Source of the DNA: CACKLF01 sp002725175
GTDB lineage: Bacteria > Pseudomonadota > Alphaproteobacteria > Rhodobacterales > Rhodobacteraceae
Reading direction: 5' to 3'
Assembly: GCA_002725175.2 (NCBI GenBank)
Contig: PBQX02000043.1
Span: 1 to 5,426 of the forward strand
DNA length: 5,426 nt
The notes beneath the pieces were generated by a model, which was given only the letters and a program-made list of their open reading frames with translations, did no database searches and was not told where the DNA came from. Position numbers and translations under genes: made by a program. Positions 1-5,426 of this stretch are shown here, one piece after another; the stretch's first letter is position 1, and the number at the start of each line of letters is the position of its first letter.

Positions 1-1900
1 AATAGCCAATAGAGGCGAAATTGCTTGCAGAATAATTAAGAGTGCTCATGAAATGGGGATTGCTTGTGTTGCGGTATATACCAATGCTGACTCAGAATCA
101 CCTTTCGTTAGACAAGCGGATGAAGCTATTAAATTATCCGATAGTTACCTTAATGGTAAAGAAATAATAGAAGCTGCCATTCAAACAGGAGCTCAAGCGA
201 TTCATCCTGGATATGGATTCCTATCAGAAAATGCTAAATTTTCCAGAGATGTTCTTAAAGCTGGCTTAATCTGGGTTGGACCCAGCTCTAGAGTTATCAC
301 TTCTATGGGGGACAAGTTAAAAGCCAAAGATATTGCTGAAAAAGCAGGTGTCCCTACCCTTCCGATGACTACTGATCCAAAAAAAGCAAACACAATCGGA
401 TATCCCATACTTATAAAAGCTGCTGCTGGCGGTGGAGGAAAAGGTATGCGTATTGTTGAATCTAAAAAGGATTTAAAAGAGTCATTATTAGGTGCTCAAA
501 GAGAAGCAATGACTGGATTTGGTGATGATAGAGTCTTTATAGAGAGGTATGTGGCTTCGTCAAGACATATAGAAATTCAAATTCTAGGAGATTCGCACGG
601 AAACGTAGTTCACCTAGGAGAGAGAGAATGTTCTATACAAAGAAGGCACCAAAAGATTATTGAAGAATCGCCTTCACCTAGAGTTAACCCTGAAATGCGT
701 GAGGCCATGGGAGATGCTGCTATCAAGTTAGCGAAAAAGTTGAAATATGAATCTGCAGGAACGGTGGAATTTCTGGTTGACGATAAAACCGGAGAATTTT
801 GGTTCTTGGAAGTAAATACAAGACTGCAAGTCGAACACCCTGTAACAGAAGAAGTTACGGGAAAAGATTTGGTATACGAACAGTTAAGAATAGCTAGAGG
901 CGAAGAACTAGGTTATGAACAAGAAGATGTATCGTGGGAAGGATCATCTATTGAAGCTAGATTGTACGCAGAAGATCCTGCTAATGAATTCTTACCGGCC
1001 ACTGGAACTCTTATTGCTTATGAAACTGACGAAGGTATAGATGCTAGATGGGATACAGGAATAGAACAAGGTTCTGTAATAGGGACAGACTTTGACCCAA
1101 TGTTGGCCAAAGTTATAGCCAAGGGTAAAAATAGAACCGATGCTGCGAACAAGTTAGCCCTAGCCTTACAGTCTCTGCATATAGGAGGAGTTACAACTAA
1201 TAGAGATTTTCTTGTGGCTTCATTACGGTCGAAGCATTTCCATAAAGGCCAAACGACTTCTGACTTCATAGAAAAAGCTAAGCCTCAACGATCAGTTGTT
1301 TTAAAAGGCCAACAATTAGAACAAGCCATTACTGCAGCCGCTTTATGGATACAAGGTGAAAATAGAAATAATGCCTCTTTACTAAAAGAAGCTCCTTCTG
1401 GCTGGAGGAATTCAAGACTACCAAGACAAAAAATAAGTTTTGAATACTCTGATAAAGAGGTAAACGTTACTTACAAAGCAAATAGAGATGGGTCTTTTGA
1501 TCTAAATGAGGATACTAAAGCAAATATTCTTAAATGGACCACTACAGGAATAGACTTAGAAGTTAATAACACTAGATTCTTTTCTAAAGTAACCAGAAAA
1601 AATGATGACCTTGTTGTGCACGGTCCTTGGGGAGATGCATTATTAAAAATTCTCCCTAGATTCACACTTCCTGGAGCGGAATTACAAGCAGGCGGACTTG
1701 TGGCGCCAATGCCAGGCAAAGTAATAGATTTAAAAGTGAAAGTAGGCAGTAAAGTTAAAAAAGGAGATACATTAGTTATCTTAGAGGCCATGAAAATGGA
1801 GCATCAGGTCAAAGCAATAGAAGACGGAAAAGTCACTCAAGTTTTAATCAAAAAAGATGATCAACTAGAGAATGGGGCTTTACTCATGATAGTGGATTAA
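1..1900 (+). CDS. Acyl-CoA carboxylase alpha subunit (biotin carboxylase + biotin carrier; methylcrotonyl-/geranyl-CoA carboxylase type), 5' partial
   Basis: This cytoplasmic subunit uses ATP and bicarbonate to carboxylate its own biotin, which a separate beta subunit then uses to carboxylate an acyl-CoA. The frame is open from base 2 and begins IANRGEIACRII, the conserved N-terminus of biotin carboxylases. The true start therefore lies only a few codons outside the window, and the ATG at 53 is internal. Counting from the first visible residue, the glycine-rich ATP-grasp loop AAAGGGGKGM is at about 140-149, RRHQKIIEE at about 214-222, and the catalytic stretch EVNTRLQVEHPVTE at about 270-283. 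The biotin carboxylase C-terminal domain follows to about 430, then a linker/BT-like region. A biotinyl domain starts at APMPGKV, with the biotin site EAMKMEH near the C-terminus (biotinylated Lys encoded at 1793-1795). The 632 visible residues match the one-chain alpha subunits (MccA/LiuD, AtuF, PccA), not the shorter AccC. Substrate cannot be read from this subunit; the neighbouring AtuA gene favours a geranyl- or methylcrotonyl-CoA-like substrate. The beta subunit is not in the window. Confidence 0.95.
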   Translation, partial: IANRGEIACRIIKSAHEMGIACVAVYTNADSESPFVRQADEAIKLSDSYLNGKEIIEAAIQTGAQAIHPGYGFLSENAKFSRDVLKAGLIWVGPSSRVITSMGDKLKAKDIAEKAGVPTLPMTTDPKKANTIGYPILIKAAAGGGGKGMRIVESKKDLKESLLGAQREAMTGFGDDRVFIERYVASSRHIEIQILGDSHGNVVHLGERECSIQRRHQKIIEESPSPRVNPEMREAMGDAAIKLAKKLKYESAGTVEFLVDDKTGEFWFLEVNTRLQVEHPVTEEVTGKDLVYEQLRIARGEELGYEQEDVSWEGSSIEARLYAEDPANEFLPATGTLIAYETDEGIDARWDTGIEQGSVIGTDFDPMLAKVIAKGKNRTDAANKLALALQSLHIGGVTTNRDFLVASLRSKHFHKGQTTSDFIEKAKPQRSVVLKGQQLEQAITAAALWIQGENRNNASLLKEAPSGWRNSRLPRQKISFEYSDKEVNVTYKANRDGSFDLNEDTKANILKWTTTGIDLEVNNTRFFSKVTRKNDDLVVHGPWGDALLKILPRFTLPGAELQAGGLVAPMPGKVIDLKVKVGSKVKKGDTLVILEAMKMEHQVKAIEDGKVTQVLIKKDDQLENGALLMIVD

Positions 1901-1907
1901 CTTATTT

Positions 1908-1913
1908 AGGAGA
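1908..1913 (+). promoter_or_regulatory. Shine-Dalgarno site for the AtuA-family gene
   Basis: AGGAGA lies five bases upstream of a GTG codon at 1918, counted from the end of GGAG. It is the best ribosome binding site in the window and decides the GTG start, because the next in-frame ATG (residue 27) would cut into the conserved N-terminal region. It sits in the 17-base gap after the carboxylase stop, consistent with one shared transcript. Confidence 0.75.
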
Positions 1914-1917
1914 CACC

Positions 1918-3687
1918 GTGAGCGCTAATAAAGAAAAAATAATCATAGGTAATTGCAGCGGATTTTATGGGGATAGACTATCAGCTGCTAAAGATATGGT
2001 TGAAGGAGGACCTATAGATGTTCTCACTGGTGACTACTTAGCTGAATTAACTATGACCATTCTTTATAACCAAAGAATGAAGAGAGGTGAAGATCAAGGT
2101 TACGTGGGGACTTTCCTTAAACAATTTAAAGACGTTGCAAAAAATTGTGAAGAAAAGAATATAAAGATTGTTACTAATGCTGGAGGTTTGAATCCTTCTT
2201 CCATGGCAACAAAAATTGAAGAGATTGTTCAAGAATTGAATTTGAATCTTAAAGTTGCTTATATTGATGGAGATGACCTAATCCCTCGATTCGAGGAATT
2301 AAAAGAAGCCAAAGAACCATTAAATAACATTGAAAAAGGAAATTCTTTACACGACTATGAAAAAACACCTTTAACGGCAAATGCATATTTTGGAGCTTGG
2401 GGCATAAAAGAAGCTTTAGATGCAGGAGCGGATGTTGTCGTCTGCCCAAGGGTTACTGATGCTGCGGTTGTTATTGGTCCTGCTGCTTGGAAATACAATT
2501 GGTCCAGAGATAATTTTGATGCGTTAGCAGGTGCTCTTGCTGCTGGACATATAATTGAATGTGGGGCCCAAGCTACTGGAGGAAATTACTCATTCTTTCA
2601 AGAGGTTCCTTCTTTCTTGAATATAGGTTACCCCATTGCAGAGATATTTGAAGATGGGAGTTTTACTATTACCAAACATCCTGGCACTGGAGGTTTAGTT
2701 TCTGTTGGAACTGTAACAGCTCAACTGCTTTATGAGATAGGATCGCCCGCTTACGTAAACCCAGACGTCATTGGACATTTTGATACTTTAAAAATGGAAC
2801 AAGAATCTGAAGATAGAGTGCATGTTAGTGGATGCAGAGGTTCAAGCGCTCCTAAAAGTCATAAAGTATGTGTAAATCTTGCTGGTGGATTTAGAAACGG
2901 TACTGAGATATTACTGACGGGATTAGATATTGAAGAAAAAGCTAAGTTGGTAACGGATCTTATCTTTAATAATGTTGGGGGTAGAGAGCAATTTGATCAG
3001 GTAGATGTTCAATTGATAAGGACTGACCATCTTAATCCTAATTCCAATGAAGAAGCGCAAGCTTCCTTGAGAATATCCGTTATGTCGCAAAACCCAGATC
3101 TTGTCGGAAGGCTTTTTAGTGCGAAAATTGTTGAATTAGGATTGGCAAGCATACCTGGTTATACAGGAAGATCGGGAATTGCCTCAGGGCCTTACATACA
3201 ATATTGGCCAGCTCTAATAGATAGTAAATTTATTACCGAGAAAGTGCATATCGATGGTAAAACTATTGATGTTCAACCCACAAGCCAAATGGAATTCGAA
3301 GAAATTTATTATCAAAAGGAGCCCTATGAAAACAAACTTCCTGAGATCAAAGGCTATCAATCCACACAATTTGGAAAGTTGTATGGAACAAGATCGGGGG
3401 ATAAAGGAGGCTGTGCAAACCTAGGGGTTTGGGCTAAAACTAAAGAATCGTATTCATATTTATATGATTTCCTGACGGTAGAAAAACTTAAAGAGCTTCT
3501 TCCTGATCTAAAAGATTTTGAGATAGATAGACATGAATTACCTAATATACTTTCATTAAATTTTTACGTTCATGATATCTTGCAAGATGGAGTTTCATCT
3601 TCAACAAGACTCGATGGTCAGGCAAAATCTTTAGGCGAGTATCTTAGAGCCAAAGAAGTAGATATACCGGATTTCTTAATTAACTAA
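1918..3687 (+). CDS. AtuA-family protein (acyclic terpene utilization family, formerly DUF1446) with C-terminal AtuA-like domain
   Basis: This 589-residue protein is predicted to be cytoplasmic, with no signal peptide or membrane segment visible. The AtuA domain spans roughly residues 8-450 and includes GNCSGFYGDRLSAA (11-24), VLTGDYLAELTM (35-46), VTNAGGLNP (85-93), VCPRVTDAA (175-183) and GCRGSSAPKSHKV (305-317). A second domain, about 487-585, opens with LYGTRSGDKGGCANLGVW, the signature of the AtuA-associated C-terminal domain. Some relatives carry this as a separate small protein, so this is the fused, full-length form. The family is named after atuA of the Pseudomonas citronellol/geraniol cluster; to my knowledge its reaction is not established. 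The tight position between a carboxylase alpha subunit and a hydratase implies a role in the same acyl-CoA pathway, but that is inference. The GTG start is chosen for its AGGAGA site and its match to the family N-terminus. Family assignment is sure; function is not. Confidence 0.93.
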   Translation: MSANKEKIIIGNCSGFYGDRLSAAKDMVEGGPIDVLTGDYLAELTMTILYNQRMKRGEDQGYVGTFLKQFKDVAKNCEEKNIKIVTNAGGLNPSSMATKIEEIVQELNLNLKVAYIDGDDLIPRFEELKEAKEPLNNIEKGNSLHDYEKTPLTANAYFGAWGIKEALDAGADVVVCPRVTDAAVVIGPAAWKYNWSRDNFDALAGALAAGHIIECGAQATGGNYSFFQEVPSFLNIGYPIAEIFEDGSFTITKHPGTGGLVSVGTVTAQLLYEIGSPAYVNPDVIGHFDTLKMEQESEDRVHVSGCRGSSAPKSHKVCVNLAGGFRNGTEILLTGLDIEEKAKLVTDLIFNNVGGREQFDQVDVQLIRTDHLNPNSNEEAQASLRISVMSQNPDLVGRLFSAKIVELGLASIPGYTGRSGIASGPYIQYWPALIDSKFITEKVHIDGKTIDVQPTSQMEFEEIYYQKEPYENKLPEIKGYQSTQFGKLYGTRSGDKGGCANLGVWAKTKESYSYLYDFLTVEKLKELLPDLKDFEIDRHELPNILSLNFYVHDILQDGVSSSTRLDGQAKSLGEYLRAKEVDIPDFLIN

Positions 3688-3695
3688 ATAAAACT

Positions 3696-4484
3696 ATGAC
3701 AGAAGAATTATCACTAGAAGGCTTGGACTTTCAGGCCACTAAAATTAATGTTGAAGAAAATGTTCTGACCATTACTTTAAATAGACCTGAAAAAAAGAAT
3801 GCTCTTAACAACGTAATGATGAATGAAATTTGTTACGCCCTAGCCTACGCAAAACAAGAAAGAAGTATTCGGGTTGTGGTTATAGCGGCTGAGGGTGATG
3901 TTTTTTGTGCTGGAGCTGATTTAAGAAGAGAAAAAGCTGAATCTAATGTACCTAAAATTGAAGGATCAGATGATATCAGTTTATTAATTAGGCACCTTTA
4001 CAAACCGGTTATTTGTAAGATTCAAGGTTCTGTTCATGCTGGTGCCCTTTTGATGGTTACTAATTGCACTCATGCTATAGCAACTGATAAGGCAAAATTT
4101 TCTGCACCTGAGATATTAAGAGGAGTTTGGCCACACATGGTTATGGCAGGATTATTTAGAGTAATGCCAAAAAGAGCTGGATTAGACTTCTGTATGCGTG
4201 GACAAGCAATTGATGCAAAAAAAGCAGAAGAATGGGGTCTTATCAATGAATCGGTGCCAGAAGATAAACTAGATGAAGTAGTTGCTGATTTAGCATCCGA
4301 CCTAGCTAACTTAGCACCTGGCACTATGCAATTCGGTTTAGAAGCTTATGTGAGTCAAGACGCTATGGATTTTGATGAAGCCTTACCTTATCTAGGAAAA
4401 AAGAGCGCCGAAACCTTTGCTGGTCCCGACGCTCAAGAAGGCATAGCAGCCTTTCTTGAAAAAAGAGAACCAAAATGGGATTAA
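3696..4484 (+). CDS. Enoyl-CoA hydratase/isomerase (crotonase) family protein, one-glutamate active site
   Basis: This 262-residue protein has the usual crotonase length and likely acts in the cytoplasm on a CoA thioester. The N-terminal strand and LNRPEKKNAL (28-37) are typical. CAGADL (71-76) and GSVHAGALL (111-119, with Gly116) form the expected oxyanion-hole regions. By hand alignment to rat mitochondrial enoyl-CoA hydratase, Glu139 in SAPEI matches catalytic Glu164, but the Glu144 position is Leu119. The glycine-rich GGTQRL-type segment is replaced by RGVWPHMVMAGLFRVMP (142-158). The C-terminus DAQEGIAAFLEKREPKW is canonical. Loss of the first glutamate recalls methylglutaconyl-CoA-hydratase-like members, which would suit a step after the carboxylase (LiuC or AtuE role), but another crotonase reaction is possible. 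It starts 8 bases after the AtuA gene, with no Shine-Dalgarno site before the ATG, which suggests translational coupling. The upstream frame is closed by a stop at 3681, so no longer start exists. Its stop overlaps that of the opposing transporter gene. Confidence 0.93.
   Translation: MTEELSLEGLDFQATKINVEENVLTITLNRPEKKNALNNVMMNEICYALAYAKQERSIRVVVIAAEGDVFCAGADLRREKAESNVPKIEGSDDISLLIRHLYKPVICKIQGSVHAGALLMVTNCTHAIATDKAKFSAPEILRGVWPHMVMAGLFRVMPKRAGLDFCMRGQAIDAKKAEEWGLINESVPEDKLDEVVADLASDLANLAPGTMQFGLEAYVSQDAMDFDEALPYLGKKSAETFAGPDAQEGIAAFLEKREPKWD
4397..4434 (-). terminator. Intrinsic terminator for the transporter gene, embedded in the hydratase coding sequence
   Basis: Read on the minus strand, GAGCGTCGGGACC pairs with GGTTTCGGCGCTC across the loop AGCAAA. 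This gives a 13-pair stem (10 Watson-Crick, 3 G-U), followed directly by TTTTTT at 4402-4397. It begins 46 bases after the transporter stop codon and overlies codons for about residues 234-247 of the convergent hydratase. In the plus-strand RNA the three G-U pairs become A-C or C-A mismatches and no T tract follows, so the structure is directional. The assignment rests on hand pairing; no folding energy was computed. Confidence 0.75.
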
Positions 4485-5371
4485 TTATTCCTAGCAGCTA
4501 AATAAATAGACACAAGAACAATCAAGCCTCCAATAGCTTGAATCGGCAAGATTGATTCGCTGAGTAACAACCAACCATAAAGTGCAGCAGCTAAAGGTTG
4601 TATCAGAAGAACCAATGAAGATAAATGAGCAGAAATTTTTGAAATCCCATATGTAATCATGCCTTGAGCTATGGTTTGGCATACCAGAGCATAACTAAAT
4701 AAAATGCCCCACTCTTCTGCCGAAGAGGGAATTACATCTCTAGTCTCAAAAAAACTAATAGGGATTAAAAATATTGAGGTGACAATAGTAGCTAAGAATA
4801 AAGTTTGGGCCGGGGAGAATCTGTCTGTTAACGATTTTATTGAAAGAATGTAACTTGCATAAAAGAAAGCTGCCACTATGCCTAAAAAATCACCGAACAC
4901 TTTAGGGCTATTGTCACTTGAACCTGAAAGAATAACTAAGCTAACTCCTATCATTGCAAGAAATAATATTAAAAAGAATTCGGGTTTTATTTTGTGCCTT
5001 AGGAAAAATAATCCTATGAAACTAACAAATATAGGTGCTGTATTGGCCATTAAAGTTGCGTTGGCAACTGATGTGAATGCTATAGACCAATTCCAAAATG
5101 ACATATCTACTGCAAAACAAAATCCCGATAGAAGTAATATAAAAAACAATTTCTTATTTTTTAATAAAGATAAATTTATCGACCTTCCTTCAATAAGAAC
5201 CCACAAGTATAAAAAAGGCAAAGCAAGGAAGGCTCTATAGAAGGCAACTAAAGAAGGAGAAGAATCGCTGTAACGGACAAAAATTGCTGACATACCTAAC
5301 AAAGCAGAGCCAATAAAAAGAGAACTCAAACCCTTTATCATGTCATTAGATTTTTTTATCTCTTCATTCAT
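4481..5371 (-). CDS. EamA/DMT-superfamily inner-membrane transporter
   Basis: This 296-residue protein has about ten hydrophobic segments (roughly 15-33, 40-60, 74-94, 97-122, 132-149, 159-178, 186-206, 221-241, 249-269, 275-293). They fall into two repeated EamA halves, as in drug/metabolite transporters. Recognisable family features are FVRYSDSSPSLVAFYRAFLALP (31-52) in the first half, ATLMANTAPIFVSFIG (105-120), and the matching second-half block SSLVLLIQPLAAALYGWLLLSE (251-272). Length is normal and the gene appears intact. DMT proteins export amino acids, metabolites or drugs; the substrate cannot be predicted here. The ATG at 5371 gives a short charged cytoplasmic N-terminus (MNEEIKK) but has no clear Shine-Dalgarno site. 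Met11 (codon at 5341-5339) is an alternative start, also without a good site. The gene is convergent with the acyl-CoA gene cluster, so it is probably a separate transcription unit with no evident link to it. Confidence 0.92.
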   Translation of the reverse strand: MNEEIKKSNDMIKGLSSLFIGSALLGMSAIFVRYSDSSPSLVAFYRAFLALPFLYLWVLIEGRSINLSLLKNKKLFFILLLSGFCFAVDMSFWNWSIAFTSVANATLMANTAPIFVSFIGLFFLRHKIKPEFFLILFLAMIGVSLVILSGSSDNSPKVFGDFLGIVAAFFYASYILSIKSLTDRFSPAQTLFLATIVTSIFLIPISFFETRDVIPSSAEEWGILFSYALVCQTIAQGMITYGISKISAHLSSLVLLIQPLAAALYGWLLLSESILPIQAIGGLIVLVSIYLAARNN

Positions 5372-5378
5372 TAGCTAA

Positions 5379-5384
5379 GTTATA
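5379..5384 (-). promoter_or_regulatory. Possible -10 element for the transporter gene
   Basis: On the minus strand TATAAC resembles the sigma-70 -10 consensus and ends seven bases before the ATG at 5371. Transcription from it would begin at or next to the start codon, giving a leaderless or nearly leaderless mRNA, which would fit the missing Shine-Dalgarno site. No convincing -35 hexamer lies 16-18 bases upstream (TATCCA is the 17-base candidate). The same stretch read on the plus strand contains TATACT (5381-5386), so it could serve either direction. AT-rich DNA produces such matches by chance. Confidence 0.25.
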
Positions 5385-5400
5385 CTTTGAGTCTAATTTT

Positions 5401-5426
5401 ATGGATAGTTTTATTCAAAATAACCA
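5401..5426 (+). CDS. Possible start of a divergent gene, cut by the window edge
   Basis: An ATG at 5401 opens a frame (MDSFIQNN) that runs off the end. TATACT at 5381-5386 could be its -10 element, and only a weak GAG at 5389-5391 could serve as a ribosome site. Eight codons cannot be assigned to any family. The competing view is an upstream gene on the minus strand whose stop (TAA at 5382-5380) falls just before the transporter, which would put the two in one operon. The sequence at hand does not decide between them. Confidence 0.2.

Noticed and set aside
53..55. ATG at 53 as the start of the carboxylase gene
   Set aside because: The 17 codons before it encode the conserved IANRGEIACRII biotin carboxylase N-terminus, so this Met is internal and the gene begins outside the window.
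1018..1791. Minus-strand open frames of 83 and 106 codons within the carboxylase gene
   Set aside because: Both are opposite conserved biotin carboxylase and biotinyl-domain codons and have no family motif; they are shadows of the real gene.
4070..4324. Minus-strand open frame of 84 codons within the hydratase gene
   Set aside because: It overlaps conserved crotonase codons, has no recognisable motif, and is best explained as a shadow frame.
4522..4541. Hairpin TCAAGC/GCTTGA as a plus-strand terminator
   Set aside because: Only six pairs with an eight-base loop, and no T tract follows; not enough for an intrinsic terminator.
4878..5240. A 120-codon plus-strand open frame antisense to the transporter gene
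   Set aside because: It lies wholly opposite a well-supported membrane protein gene, has a lysine/asparagine-rich composition typical of antisense of hydrophobic codons, and shows no recognisable motif or ribosome site.
1..5426. Mobile elements, CRISPR arrays, tRNA/rRNA genes or large repeats
   Set aside because: Nearly all bases are in intact coding genes; no transposase motifs, spaced direct repeats or terminal inverted repeats were seen on reading both strands.

Overview
The window is AT-rich (under 40% G+C by eye), densely packed bacterial DNA. Three genes lie on the plus strand and are read in the same direction with gaps of 17 and 8 bases. A fourth gene runs toward them on the minus strand. 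The gene order, short gaps, TAA stops and protein motifs suggest a small-genome proteobacterium, possibly a marine gammaproteobacterium. That placement is an inference, because no phylogenetic marker is present.

Positions 1-1900 hold the biotin-carrying alpha subunit of an acyl-CoA carboxylase of the methylcrotonyl-/geranyl-CoA type; only its first few codons are cut off by the window edge. Positions 1918-3687 hold a full-length AtuA-family protein, with an AtuA domain and the C-terminal AtuA-associated domain. Positions 3696-4484 hold a crotonase-fold enoyl-CoA hydratase that keeps only one of the two classical catalytic glutamates. Together they resemble part of an acyclic terpene utilization (Atu) or leucine/isovalerate (Liu) catabolic cluster. 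In such a pathway the carboxylase adds CO2 to a branched unsaturated acyl-CoA and a hydratase adds water to the resulting glutaconyl-CoA. The carboxyltransferase (beta) subunit and an acyl-CoA dehydrogenase would be expected upstream of the window.

Positions 4481-5371 (minus) hold a ten-helix EamA/DMT-family inner-membrane transporter of unknown substrate. Its stop codon overlaps the hydratase stop codon through a shared TTAA, so no spacer is left for terminators. A strong intrinsic-terminator-like hairpin with a T6 tail, oriented for the transporter transcript, lies inside the 3' end of the hydratase coding sequence (4397-4434). This is the most unusual feature of the window.

The last 55 bases (5372-5426) contain a -10-like element for the transporter and perhaps the start of a divergent gene. 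I see no mobile element, CRISPR array, tRNA, rRNA or large repeat. Nothing here looks like a wholly new system. The points of interest are the embedded terminator, the AtuA protein of unknown biochemical role, and the modified hydratase active site.
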